A stretch of DNA of 64,000 nucleotides, taken from the NCBI GenBank assembly GCA_012932865.1, contig SAXG01000010.1, positions 1,099,484 to 1,163,483 on the forward strand, given 5' to 3'. The position numbers were made by a program, and so were the translations under genes. The notes under the pieces are model-generated. The model saw nothing but the letters and a program-made list of their open reading frames with translations, ran no database searches and was not told where the DNA came from. The stretch's first letter is position 1. The number at the start of each line of letters is the position of its first letter. The stretch comes from Amylostereum areolatum. Its lineage: Eukaryota; Basidiomycota; Agaricomycetes; Russulales; Stereaceae. Below, piece by piece: positions 1 to 9,755 of this stretch.

Positions 1-1427
1 CAAGATGGCAAGGATAGGGATATTTCGAAAAGGGCATGTACAAGTTCGGTACTAGACGAGGAAGTCGTTAGTCCGATGTGAATTCAATATCGAGGCAAAA
101 TCTTCAACTGACTCGTGAAGCATCGCACCGACGTCTTGTATTCATGCGAATGCGAGAGAAGAGTCCCTTATAGCATACAGGGCTTGTACAGGGCAGGGCC
201 CACACGAGAACGATAGAACAGGGCGTCGATGATGGTGGTGAAGACGATAGATATGTTGGTTATCCTCGAAGCGCCAAAATAAGTATTGTTATAGCATCCC
301 TTATTTAAATTACCGTCTCCGTGCCAGCCTCCCAACTCCGAGGACCTGAGCAAGCGCTCACCGGCGCTCACCCAACGCTCACCCCTTCTCATCTCATACT
401 TTGATCTTGCTATGATCTTGCATCTTCTCCCACTGCCTATTCAATCCCACATTCATGCCGAGAATATCGAATAACATGAACATGCTCAATGCCAGCTCAA
501 TGCCAGCTCAATACCGTCTTTTGCAACTCACCAGCGCGGCTACTATGATATATGCCATCCCCGAGTCAAAGGGCCAACGTACACCTCGTCGCATAGAGGA
601 GCCTCGGTTTCAGATTCTCAGGGGAACTTGCCATGTTAATTTATCCCTGTTTCTGGCCATGGACTCAGAGGATGTTGTCCGTGAAGTCGGAGTCAACCTT
701 CGCGAAATGAGGTGAGTCTTGACAACTTCCCGTCAGGACTTCGAGTCACTCAACGCTGTCGAACTACTTTTCCCAGCATTTGTATCCGACGATCCGTGTC
801 TAACAGCACGTTTTGGTCAATCTCAACCCGTACGCATCCATAGTTTGCCGCTCGGGAACGCGTCATAGGATCTGTCGGCCACACATCGAAAACGAAAGAA
901 TCCAGCTTCTCTGCCGCAAACTTCCTCACATCGAAACGTTATCAGAGGTGCTCGCGGGTGCGTCTTGTCCACACAACTCTCGGTTTTGTCTGACCGTCCT
1001 CCCTGTGCTTTGGTCAGGCTGTCATTGATTTTCTGGACGTGCATGCTTCCAAATTTACGAACATCAGTGATGTGTTCTCAAATCGGAGAGGATCACGGCA
1101 CTCAACCTTCACCTTACGGCGCGACAATTCATGACTAGCTCTACTTTCGGCACATTCACCAACCACCTCTCCTAGCCGAGGATACTGACACACCGTCAAC
1201 TATACTCCCCTGCAAAGTTCATCGTCACTAGGGTGAATGCGTTATCCAGTACATGGTCTCTTCCGCGCGCGTTCCATCATCATGTCTTCTTCCATCTATC
1301 GTCTGTCCGTCAAGCGTCATCCTTCAAGCTTCATGTCTTGTCCATTTACAGAAGTTTGTGCGCCCTGTAAGGTTTTCTCGACGTTTCCCACAGTCAGACC
1401 ACAGCTGACCCCGCTGGATTTCTTTTC
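1..1427. other. Stretch without a recognisable gene
   Basis: No reading frame here carries a motif I recognise, and the short frames present have no supporting splice structure. The only local structure is a small tandem repeat near 484-515, where a CTCAATGCCAG-like unit occurs about three times. The right part should hold the promoter of the esterase gene that begins at about 1475. Confidence 0.4.
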
Positions 1428-1436
1428 ATATAAAAG
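1428..1436 (+). promoter_or_regulatory. TATA box of interrupted esterase gene 1
   Basis: ATATAAAAG lies 47 bp before the ATG at 1475. The intact paralogue has TTATATAG at 9702-9709, 54 bp before its ATG. The matching spacing argues that 1475, rather than the ATG at 1439 only a few bases after the TATA box, is the real start. Confidence 0.5.
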
Positions 1437-1474
1437 TCATGAACCGATGCACCGTTCGATCATCCCACTTCTTC

Positions 1475-1603
1475 ATGATACTATCCAGCGTCCTTACCTT
1501 CCTAACAACCTTTGCCGGCTGGTCGGCCGCCGCATCCGCGGTCCTCGTATCCCCGAACGGCAACCCAGCGGCCACCCTCGATAACGGAACTTTCATAGGA
1601 AGA
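1475..1603 (+). pseudogene. Secreted carboxylesterase/lipase gene 1, 5' part, cut by Copia insertion
   Basis: This is the first exon of a type-B carboxylesterase (Candida rugosa lipase-like family), encoding a hydrophobic signal peptide and the typical LDNGTFIGR start of the mature enzyme. Reading stops at 1603, where the LTR of a Copia element begins, and resumes in the same frame at 6636 after a duplicated GAAGA. Joined across the insertion, the protein matches the paralogue at 9756-12253 without gain or loss of residues at this point (GTFIGRNNG against GTFTGANSG). The gene was therefore open until the insertion. A start at 1439 is also in frame but sits right behind the TATA box. The homology call is firm; the natural substrate is unknown. 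Confidence 0.85.
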
Positions 1604-1916
1604 TGTCGAACTGTACGCAGTAGTAGGAGACCCGAGAACTAAGAACCAAATGAGTGTGTATTCTCCACAGGCAGCAATAGTGCCGGTGGAGTGCATACCT
1701 AAGAACCAAATGAGTGTGTATCTAAGGTATGTGGTTAGTGACTGTGGTAGTGGGTATAGGAGCGTAGGATAACTCACTCTCCACAGGCAGCAATAGTGCC
1801 GGTGGAGAGGAGGAGACGCGACGACGCGCAAAGAGAACGAGTGCTAACGTAATCTAGTATTATGTAATGTATGTACAGTACGGCAGTCTAAGGTCGAATA
1901 GAATCTCATGTCGACA
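1604..1916 (-). repeat. 3' LTR of the Copia element
   Basis: This 313-bp LTR reads the same as the copy at 6318-6630. It contains two internal duplications: a segment around ACCAAATGAGTGTGTAT occurs twice, and a segment starting CTCCACAGGCAG occurs twice. The second has inverted ends (CTCCAC/GTGGAG and GGCA/TGCC), so it can fold into a hairpin. Confidence 0.93.
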
Positions 1917-1925
1917 CCCTCCCTC
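1917..1925 (-). other. Copia polypurine tract
   Basis: On the minus strand the nine bases directly upstream of the 3' LTR are GAGGGAGGG. This is the expected position and composition of the plus-strand primer for reverse transcription. Confidence 0.75.
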
Positions 1926-1960
1926 GAGCTGACTGCTCGTCTGAATGAAAGAGTCCTACC

Positions 1961-4900
1961 TCAACCCGAATCAGGATCAAGTACGCCCAGCAACACCCTA
2001 AACTTCTCCACCTTCACACGACCCAAGGCCTTCGTGAACGCGTCAGCAATCATCTCGTCCGTCGGACAGTAGATCAAAGTGGCATCTCCAGTTTCGACCG
2101 TTTGGCGAATGAAGTGGTAGCGGATGTGAATGTGCTTCGTGAGGGAATGAAATGAACCGTTCTTGGCCATGGAGATTGCGCTCTGGTTGTCCGCAAACAA
2201 AGTGGTGGGTTCCTGCTTGAACAGGAGAGGAAAGAGCTCCGAAATGAGAAAACGGAGCCAGATAAGCTCCTTCGCGGCGTGCGTCATCGCGACGTACTCT
2301 GCCTCCGTAGATGAAAGTGTGATAACTTTCTGCTTCTTCGAGCTCCATGAGACGGCACCGTTCCCGATGAAGAACGCAAATCCCGAAAAGGAATAGCGAT
2401 GCTTTTGGCTGGAGTAGTCGGAATCTGAGAACCCGATAAGCTGATTGACGTGCTCTGTTCCACCGAGAACCAGACGAAGGTTGAAGGTGTACTTGAGATA
2501 TCGAAACACACGTTGAAGTGCCCGCATATGCGTTGTGTGCGGCTTCTCGAGGAATTGGGAAAGAGTGGTGACTGCGTGGGTGATGTCGGGACGTGAGCCA
2601 ACAGAGACGTACATGAGTGCGCCGACGCCTTGGCGATATTTGGCATGCTCGTAAGAGTTCAGGACCTTTGGCGACACTGCATGTGAGCTGTAGCTGAGAT
2701 CGACACCGGGTTCCATAGGTGTCACAAGTGGACTTGCATCCTCTAGTCCCATGCGTCCGAGGATGTCCTTGATATATGCCTGCTGCCCGATCGAGACCGT
2801 TCTGCGCTGCAAGTCGCGGGTGATGTGGAATCCGAGGAGCCAGTTAACTGGTCCAAGGTCCTTGACCTCAAAGTGAGTGTTGAGGTCCGCAAGTAGCGCG
2901 TCGACAAGTTCGTCGCGCGGTGCAACAATGGTGAAGTCATCGGTGGCTGCGGCAACAATGACGTACTCGGTCTTGTCCTCGCTCTGCCAGTAGAACACGG
3001 CCTGGTCGGCGTTGCACACACTATACCCAATCTCGATGAACACAGAGCGCAGGAATTGGTACCATGCGCGCCCTCCCTGCTTGGTGCCATACAGGCCCTT
3101 GCGGAGCTTTGCAACGAGGCGGTGGCCTTTGCGGTCAGAGCCTTGGAGAGCGAAGTCGGGTCGGAAGTCCTCGTACTTCGGTGGAAGCTGCATGTAGATG
3201 TCGTCGTAGATGGGTGCATCGAGATAGGCATTCTTGACGTCGGCCTGGCGAATGACGTCGCCTTGGATAGCGGCAGTAGCGATGATGGTGCGGAGGGATT
3301 GAAGTCGGACGACTGGCGCGTACGTCTCATCGAAGTCGACAAGTTTCCGTTGACCGTTTCCGCCTGCGACAAGCCTCGTCTTGTAGTCGCTGATATCGCC
3401 GTGCTCGTCCCGCTTGTACTTGAAGACAAAGTGGCAGGGTATGACATTGGCGTCGGGGGGTGCCTCGACGATCTCCCACGTCTCGAGTTTCTCGATCTGG
3501 GCAATTTCGCGCTCAATCGAGCTCCACCAGAGCTCATTCTCTCCTGTACGCGATAATGCCTCGCTAAGCGAGCGTGGCTCGCCGCTTTGGCTGACGGCGA
3601 GGGCGTAGATAGCGGGAATGTCCGCCTCGTCAACACTGAACCCGGCAGGGTCCAGATCCGTCGTGTCCGACTCAAGGACGGCTACTGCTCCGGTGCGTCG
3701 TCCTTCCTTGTATGAGCCCAGCGGCGGCGCAGCGTTGCGCTTTCCACGGCCGTAGTTCTCGTCCGCTGGTATGAGGCCGGCATCTATGCGTGTTCGGCGC
3801 TCGGGTGCTGGCTCTGGACCTGGTTCGGGACTGGAAGTTCGTGTCGGCGGCAGGTCGGTGAGTGGTGACAGCGGAGGTGATTCGTCGTCTTTTGTGAACT
3901 GCTTGGCCTCGACAGGCTTCGATGCGGGAGCGGGAGCGTGCGGAGCGCTATCCTCGATCTCCACGGTCCCTCCCTCGGTCTGCACGGTCTCGGGTTTGAC
4001 CGCATCGGCATACGAACGGTAGACGTCGCGCTCGACCGAGATTCGATTCTTCCCGGGCCAGTAGATCCGGTAGCCTTTGGATTCCTTGTCGCGGCCAACA
4101 AAACGGGCCTCGACAGCGCGCGGATCGAGCTTCTTCGCTTTGAGAATCTTGACCCAAACTTTATCACCCCAGGTCATCAGCCCCGAAAGGTCAGGCTTCT
4201 TCCCCGTCGCGACCTCGTGTGGGGTCCGCCCGTCAGGTAGTGCGCGCGTGGGTGTGCGATTGCGCATGTAGCCGGCGTAGCGTTGTGCTTCGGCCCACAG
4301 GAACTTGGGTAACCCGGAGGCGGTGAGCATTGCTCGCGCGTCATTGACGATCGTGAGGTTGAGCCGCTCGGCAGCGCCGTTGGCTTGCGGGGAGTCGTGC
4401 GTGGTGAAGTGGTGGATGGTGCCCTGCTTTGCAGTGTGCGCCTTCATCCGTTTGTTATTGAACTCGCCGCCGCGGTCGCTTCCAAGGATCTTGATCCCCC
4501 TCGGGTTGCGGTGCATTTTCAGCCATGCCTCGTACTCAATGTACTTGTCGTAGGTGTCCGACTTCTTCGCTACAAATTCGTCCTCGATCTCGTGACTGCT
4601 GAGGTCGAGCAGGCGGAGAGCGTACTTGGCACCACCGAGCGAGGTAACCTCGGCCGGTCCCCAGATATCGGTGACCACCTTGTCGCCGTACTCCTTGTAT
4701 TCCTCCCGTGAGGGGCTCTCCTGGGGGAAAGGTAGGCGGACAGCCTTGGCCTGGGTGCAGATATCGCACGGCTCGGGTTTTGACTCGAGGTTGAGGTCAA
4801 TCCCGGTGACAGCTCCGTTAACCACCATCTTGCGAAGAGCATCGTGGTTGATGTGGTTGGCCTTCCGATGCAGCTCGGAGATGGTCATCTTCGTAGATGC

Positions 4901-6313
4901 GGCGGCCGCGGATTGAGCGGGTACGCGCCGAGTTCCATTCGCAACACGGTAGAGTCCGTTTCGGAGCGGAATGCGCCCAATGACGAGCCGTTCAGGTCGA
5001 GGCGTGCGGATGGTGCACTTGCCGTCTTCGGTTGTCGTCGAGAAACCCTTCTCGTCCATGACCGGAATTGAGATCATGGTGTAGACCGCGCCCGGAATGT
5101 AGAGCGCGTTGTGGAGGGTGACCAAGGTAGGGCTCTTGCCGCTTCCCATCGGGAGCTCGAGCTGAACATTGCCTTGCCCGACGACCTTGAGTGAACCGCC
5201 TTGAGCAGTGACGACAAAGTCCGATTCGACGTCGTGATAGGTCACGAACTTCGAACGGTCGGGGCATATGTGGTCGGTCGCGCCGGAGTCCATGATGACG
5301 CCGTAATACGGGGTCGACGTTGCGGCCGCAATAGCGGCAGGGGGGGCGGCGTCGAACGAGACACCAAGCGCGACGCTTTGCTTCGTCTCAGAGGACGATA
5401 CCGCGTTCGCTTTTTCCTTCTTGCGCTTCCAAGGTGCTTGGTCTTGCTTCGGACCACCTTTGGAATAGCAGTCGGCAAGGACGTGGCCGTCGCGGTCGCA
5501 GTTTGAGCAGTGCTTGCCATTGGCCTTTGACTTGCCCTTCGCGCGTCCGCCTCGTCGACCCTTCGCTTCCGCGTTGAGGGCCGCGTTGGCCTGCGTTTCG
5601 TCCGCATTCTTGTCCGCCATGCGCGAGTCGTACGCTTCGTAGACTTGCGCGACGATAAGATCCGGCGTGATGATGCTGCCAGTCACGCGTGCGACGGTGT
5701 CGAGCGTCGTGACGGTTGTCCGGAATGAGTCGGGGAGTGCGGTGCGGATGTCGGACGCAAAAGTAGCGTCGTCGACGGGGGCTCCCATGAGAGCGAGCTG
5801 CTCGCGTAGGTTCGTCATTTGCGCGATGATGGGACGGGGGTCGGAGTCTTCAGGGACGCGTAACGCGCGCATGCGGCGTGCGACCTCCTTGTGCATGTCG
5901 ACACCCTTGTTCTCGTGGAGTTTGCTGAGGGTAGACCATAGGGCGGCGGCGGTAGGCGCGTTCTTGATTTGCGTGAGAGTGGTGGCACTGACTGACTGGT
6001 ACACCAACTCGCGAACGGCCGCTTCTTCCGCCTCGTAGTTCTCCCACTCGTCCTGGATGTCGTCGACCGTGCTCTCGTCCAGCGGTGACACGCTCTGACC
6101 TCCTCCCGCATAGAACCAGTCCCCGTTCTCGTCCTGCATGATCTCCTTCGGTTTTCTGGCTGTCCCGTTGACGTGGCGACGGAGCTTCCGTTTTGCGAAC
6201 GCGTTGAGCATGACATCCTTGTACGTGTTCCAGTTGGAACCATCGTCTCGGAGCTTCTCAACCTTGAAGCCTTTGTAGTTGTCTGTTGCCATGTCGTACG
6301 GTCCAGGGCCCAT
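1961..6313 (-). CDS. Copia Gag-Pol polyprotein
   Basis: One 1450-residue frame encodes all retrotransposon functions in Ty1/Copia order. A UBN2-type gag region comes first, then a zinc knuckle (CSNCDRDGHVLADC, near residue 266), an aspartic protease (DSGATDHIC, near 340), and a pre-integrase zinc region (HRKANHINH ... CDIC). The integrase core follows (TDIWGP, SDRGGEF, ANGAAERLN), then reverse transcriptase (ADVKNAYLDAP; active site ATDDF near 1121) and RNase H (SDSDY, SSTEAEY, DNQSA). The polymerase motif reads ATDD instead of the usual YVDD. The first ATG (6313) lies inside the primer-binding site. The next in-frame ATG at 6292 is an equally good start. No frameshift or stop is seen. Confidence 0.93.
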   Translation of the reverse strand: MGPGPYDMATDNYKGFKVEKLRDDGSNWNTYKDVMLNAFAKRKLRRHVNGTARKPKEIMQDENGDWFYAGGGQSVSPLDESTVDDIQDEWENYEAEEAAVRELVYQSVSATTLTQIKNAPTAAALWSTLSKLHENKGVDMHKEVARRMRALRVPEDSDPRPIIAQMTNLREQLALMGAPVDDATFASDIRTALPDSFRTTVTTLDTVARVTGSIITPDLIVAQVYEAYDSRMADKNADETQANAALNAEAKGRRGGRAKGKSKANGKHCSNCDRDGHVLADCYSKGGPKQDQAPWKRKKEKANAVSSSETKQSVALGVSFDAAPPAAIAAATSTPYYGVIMDSGATDHICPDRSKFVTYHDVESDFVVTAQGGSLKVVGQGNVQLELPMGSGKSPTLVTLHNALYIPGAVYTMISIPVMDEKGFSTTTEDGKCTIRTPRPERLVIGRIPLRNGLYRVANGTRRVPAQSAAAASTKMTISELHRKANHINHDALRKMVVNGAVTGIDLNLESKPEPCDICTQAKAVRLPFPQESPSREEYKEYGDKVVTDIWGPAEVTSLGGAKYALRLLDLSSHEIEDEFVAKKSDTYDKYIEYEAWLKMHRNPRGIKILGSDRGGEFNNKRMKAHTAKQGTIHHFTTHDSPQANGAAERLNLTIVNDARAMLTASGLPKFLWAEAQRYAGYMRNRTPTRALPDGRTPHEVATGKKPDLSGLMTWGDKVWVKILKAKKLDPRAVEARFVGRDKESKGYRIYWPGKNRISVERDVYRSYADAVKPETVQTEGGTVEIEDSAPHAPAPASKPVEAKQFTKDDESPPLSPLTDLPPTRTSSPEPGPEPAPERRTRIDAGLIPADENYGRGKRNAAPPLGSYKEGRRTGAVAVLESDTTDLDPAGFSVDEADIPAIYALAVSQSGEPRSLSEALSRTGENELWWSSIEREIAQIEKLETWEIVEAPPDANVIPCHFVFKYKRDEHGDISDYKTRLVAGGNGQRKLVDFDETYAPVVRLQSLRTIIATAAIQGDVIRQADVKNAYLDAPIYDDIYMQLPPKYEDFRPDFALQGSDRKGHRLVAKLRKGLYGTKQGGRAWYQFLRSVFIEIGYSVCNADQAVFYWQSEDKTEYVIVAAATDDFTIVAPRDELVDALLADLNTHFEVKDLGPVNWLLGFHITRDLQRRTVSIGQQAYIKDILGRMGLEDASPLVTPMEPGVDLSYSSHAVSPKVLNSYEHAKYRQGVGALMYVSVGSRPDITHAVTTLSQFLEKPHTTHMRALQRVFRYLKYTFNLRLVLGGTEHVNQLIGFSDSDYSSQKHRYSFSGFAFFIGNGAVSWSSKKQKVITLSSTEAEYVAMTHAAKELIWLRFLISELFPLLFKQEPTTLFADNQSAISMAKNGSFHSLTKHIHIRYHFIRQTVETGDATLIYCPTDEMIADAFTKALGRVKVEKFRVLLGVLDPDSG

Positions 6314-6317
6314 AACC
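6306..6317 (-). other. Copia primer-binding site (internal initiator tRNA-Met fragment)
   Basis: On the minus strand the bases right after the 5' LTR read GGTTATGGGCCC. They are complementary to the anticodon stem-loop of eukaryotic initiator tRNA-Met (GGGCCCAUAACC), the site used by Drosophila copia, where a half-tRNA is the primer. No match to a tRNA 3' end is seen here. Confidence 0.75.
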
Positions 6318-6630
6318 TGTCGAACTGTACGCAGTAGTAGGAGACCCGAGAACTAAGAACCAAATGAGTGTGTATTCTCCACAGGCAGCAATAGTGCCGG
6401 TGGAGTGCATACCTAAGAACCAAATGAGTGTGTATCTAAGGTATGTGGTTAGTGACTGTGGTAGTGGGTATAGGAGCGTAGGATAACTCACTCTCCACAG
6501 GCAGCAATAGTGCCGGTGGAGAGGAGGAGACGCGACGACGCGCAAAGAGAACGAGTGCTAACGTAATCTAGTATTATGTAATGTATGTACAGTACGGCAG
6601 TCTAAGGTCGAATAGAATCTCATGTCGACA
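6318..6630 (-). repeat. 5' LTR of the Copia element
   Basis: This LTR is 313 bp and reads base for base like 1604-1916. It is followed on the plus strand by the target duplication GAAGA (6631-6635), after which the coding sequence of esterase gene 1 continues. Confidence 0.93.
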
Positions 6631-9023
6631 GAAGAAACAACGGTTCTGTCAACAGATTCCTCGGTATCCCTTATGCCCTACCGCCGTAAGCCGACACCCT
6701 TACCTGAATTCTTATCGTCTTACCTTTTTTGGTAGAGTTGGGAATCTGCGGTTTAAACTGCCTCGGCCAAATGACCCTTACACCGGTATCCGTGACGCTG
6801 GCAAATTCGGTGTGGCGTGCATTCAACAAAACACGACCATGGTTGAGATTCTGCCCAACCTTCCGCTGTTTGTGCAGAAAGCACTGCGCATTTTTCTCAA
6901 TCAGAATGCTCCAGTTGCGAACCAGAGCGAGGACTGTAAGTATCATTTTTCCTCCTGTGTGCTGAGGTACTATGATCCTGATTGTACTTACTTGCTTAGG
7001 TTTGACATTGGATGTGATCACCCCAAATGCGTATCCACCTTCTAGCTTGCCTGTCCTTGTTGTAAGTAATACTACACCTCCATTCTCGCGGTACCTCATA
7101 TCAATTCGTCGTCTAGTGGTTCTATGGAGGTGATGGAGTATTCCTTTCCTGTGCGTGGGATACCCCAAAGCTGACATCTCGTAGGCGGTTTTGAGGATGG
7201 CTCGACCTCGAGGTTAGACCAGTCCTTCAACACCCTTCTACGGCACATACTCACGATGTCGTACCGTATCCTGTAGTCTCGACGGCGGCGTCATCGTTCA
7301 ACGATCAATCGAGTTGAACAACCCTGTAATTTATGTTGCTATCAATTATCGGTAAGTTTCCGCACGCGACAACATTGCTCTCGTTCTGACCGCATTCCTT
7401 CTGCGATCTCAGTGTTACGGGTTTGTACTATCCACCTTGTTGGTCATATGGGATCACCCATGTACCCCCCTAGCCCTCGGTTTCCTCGACGGCAGGGAGG
7501 TGAGGAAAGCCGGGATAGGTAATATCGGCCTCCAAGACCGTGAGTGTTGTTCTTTAAATGTGTCAGTCTCATGTAAGTATTCCAAATCAACACAGAGCGA
7601 CAAGGCCTCCGCTGGATTCAGAAATACATATCTTCCTTCGGGGGCGATCCCACCAAGGTTACGATGTGAGGTTATATTACTATGGATGACTTTTATTGGG
7701 CTTACTCGCTGTGCCTGCAGCTGGGGCGAAAGCTCCGGTGGCATGTCCGTGACCCTTCAGATGCTTACCAACGGTGGCGATACTGAGGGCCTTTTCCGTG
7801 GAGCGTTCATGCAGTCCGGTGGACCTATCCCGAGAGCCGGCACGATCGACACAGGTGCTCTTGCTCGTCTTTTCCTCCCAGTTAACCTTGTTTCTTACAA
7901 AAAAGAAAGCCCAGGGTTACTTCGACATGCTAGTTAACAACACTGACTGCGCGTTGGCCGCCGACAAGTTGCACTGCTTGCGCCAGGTTCCGATTGGAAA
8001 ACTGAGTGCCGCGATTAACAAGTCTCCCAGCATCAATTCCTACCAGGTAGGATTTACTTGTCCATATGCCGTGGCAGACACTAAGATGGCCACCCTAGGG
8101 GTTGATGGCGGCGTGGGTTCCGCGCAACGACGGTGTATTCCTTAAGGACACTCCTCAGAAACTTGTTCAGGAAGGAAGCGTTGCGAACATCCCGTTCATT
8201 GCGGGTAAAGTCACGCGCTCTCCCTTACTCATGTCACATCTCAACCTGCTTATGTAGGCAACTGCGACGACGAGGGCACTATATTCTCATTTTTCAATGC
8301 CAATATCACGTACGGTACACCCTTCCTTCATTACTGTATCCTTACATCAACCTTTTATTGCATGCTTCGTCACCCAGCACCGACGAAGAAGTTCACGATT
8401 ATATGTCCTCCAACTACCTCCCGTTCGCGAACTCGTCTTCCATTGATGAACTCCTCCGACTGTACCCTCAAGACCCGACACAAGGCTCGCCCTTCGACAC
8501 AGGGACAAACAACAGTATCACCGCCCAGTTCAAGCGGCTTGCGGCCCTCCAAGGAGATGTTGTCTTCCAAGCCCCACGCCGCTTCTTCCTTCAGCGGCGA
8601 TCTGGCCGACAGAAAACATGGTCCTTCCGTACGATACTTTCGTCTCACTTGTGTAGCCCCTGTCGTTCTTACAATGCGGTTTATACCAGTTAGCAAGCGC
8701 CTCAAAACTACGCCGGTCGTAGGCTCAGTACGTTCTCGTCCTTGTTTCTGTCTCCTCATCGTCTAATCCACACGCAGTACCACGGATCCGATCTTCAAGA
8801 TAATGTCTACGCTCCAGGCGACATGACCGACTACCTTGTCCGCTTTGCTACCTCCCTCGATCCTAACGGCGCCACGGGCATCCATTGGCCGCAATACACG
8901 AACACGTCTCCTCAATTGCTCACGTTCCTCGACGGAAACGAGTCGCTTGCCATCACGGATGACACGTACAGGCAGGAGGCGTTGCAATTCGTCATCGATC
9001 TGTCGGTGTCGGCTCCCTCTTAA
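6631..9023 (+). pseudogene. Secreted carboxylesterase/lipase gene 1, 3' part
   Basis: This is the rest of the gene split by the Copia element. Exons separated by short GT-AG introns at the same places as in the paralogue encode RFLGIPYALPP, the oxyanion region (WFYGG/GFEDG), GFLDGREVRKAGIGN, the nucleophile elbow GESSG (about 7728), the acidic residue in CDDEGT (about 8260), and the histidine in YHGSD (about 8780). The frame ends at a TAA at 9021-9023. All splice phases I checked join correctly and I found no stop or frameshift. The Copia insertion is therefore the only visible lesion. A transcript could in principle arise from inside the LTR, but it would lack the signal peptide. Confidence 0.85.
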
Positions 9024-9701
9024 GCCTAGGAAGGGGGAACAATGTTGCTCTAAATTGATGGTGGACGTATGCTTGGTCATGTAGTGTGTATAGGCTCGTA
9101 TGCCTTTATTTTTCAAATAAAGACATATTTCACTCCGACACCCTTCGGCTTCGCCATTTTACGAGGCCCGCTTCATGCCATTATGCTCACCCTTCGTCGT
9201 GTCTCCATAGGACCCACAAAACGCTTACATAGGTACGTTTGATTGAAACCTGGGAGATGAAATATGTTCACTCACACAGTCCTGCGCAGCGCCATTTTCA
9301 AGAGGTACCTTCGTCGACAATGGACAGATTCTAAGACTCCTTTTGAACTTGGAATCCCACCAACGAATCCACTTCCTCGGCGCCCTCGGGGTCAACTCGG
9401 GGTCGTCGGGGAGGACCTTCGCAGCAGGGGCTGATCGGCAAAGGATTTACATAGTTCCTAACTACGCCTTTTGGGCCTTGTTTCTTCGCTGACCTCGATC
9501 ATGCACCACGACCCCGTTCCTTTCCCCGATACCTTCTGACCACCTTGCTCCCTACTCGCTCCCTGTTTGCCCTGAGCTCCTTGTGAATATCGCCAAGTTC
9601 TGCCAAGTTTGCTCCATCAGCAACCCAGACTCATGTAAGCATTTGCATTTTCCTTTCACACGAAGCCTACGCTCTAACGTCATTTCATCTCCGTGGTTTG
9701 T
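9024..9701. other. Intergenic stretch between the two esterase genes
   Basis: I see no supportable gene. The stretch should contain the terminator of esterase gene 1 and the promoter of gene 2. A TTTTTCAAATAAAG-type polyadenylation-like signal is near 9110-9122. Confidence 0.4.
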
Positions 9702-9709
9702 TTATATAG
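9702..9709 (+). promoter_or_regulatory. TATA box of esterase gene 2
   Basis: TTATATAG lies 54 bp upstream of the ATG at 9756. The position resembles that of the TATA box in front of the paralogous gene. Confidence 0.5.
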
Positions 9710-9755
9710 CGCGTGGACAGATGCATTTCTCCTTGACCGCTCCCTCGCCCCCACG

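Larger units (their letters stand above)
1604..6630 (-). mobile_element. Complete Ty1/Copia LTR retrotransposon
   Basis: The element is 5027 bp on the minus strand. It has two 313-bp LTRs that read as identical, beginning TGTCGA and ending TCGACA, and a 5-bp target duplication GAAGA at 1599-1603 and 6631-6635. It carries a primer-binding site, a polypurine tract and one uninterrupted gag-pol frame. Identical LTRs and an open frame indicate a recent, potentially autonomous insertion. It sits in the first exon of a secreted esterase gene. Confidence 0.95.

Noticed and set aside
455..715. 86-codon frame in the first kilobase
   Set aside because: No motif or splice support; overlaps small tandem repeats.
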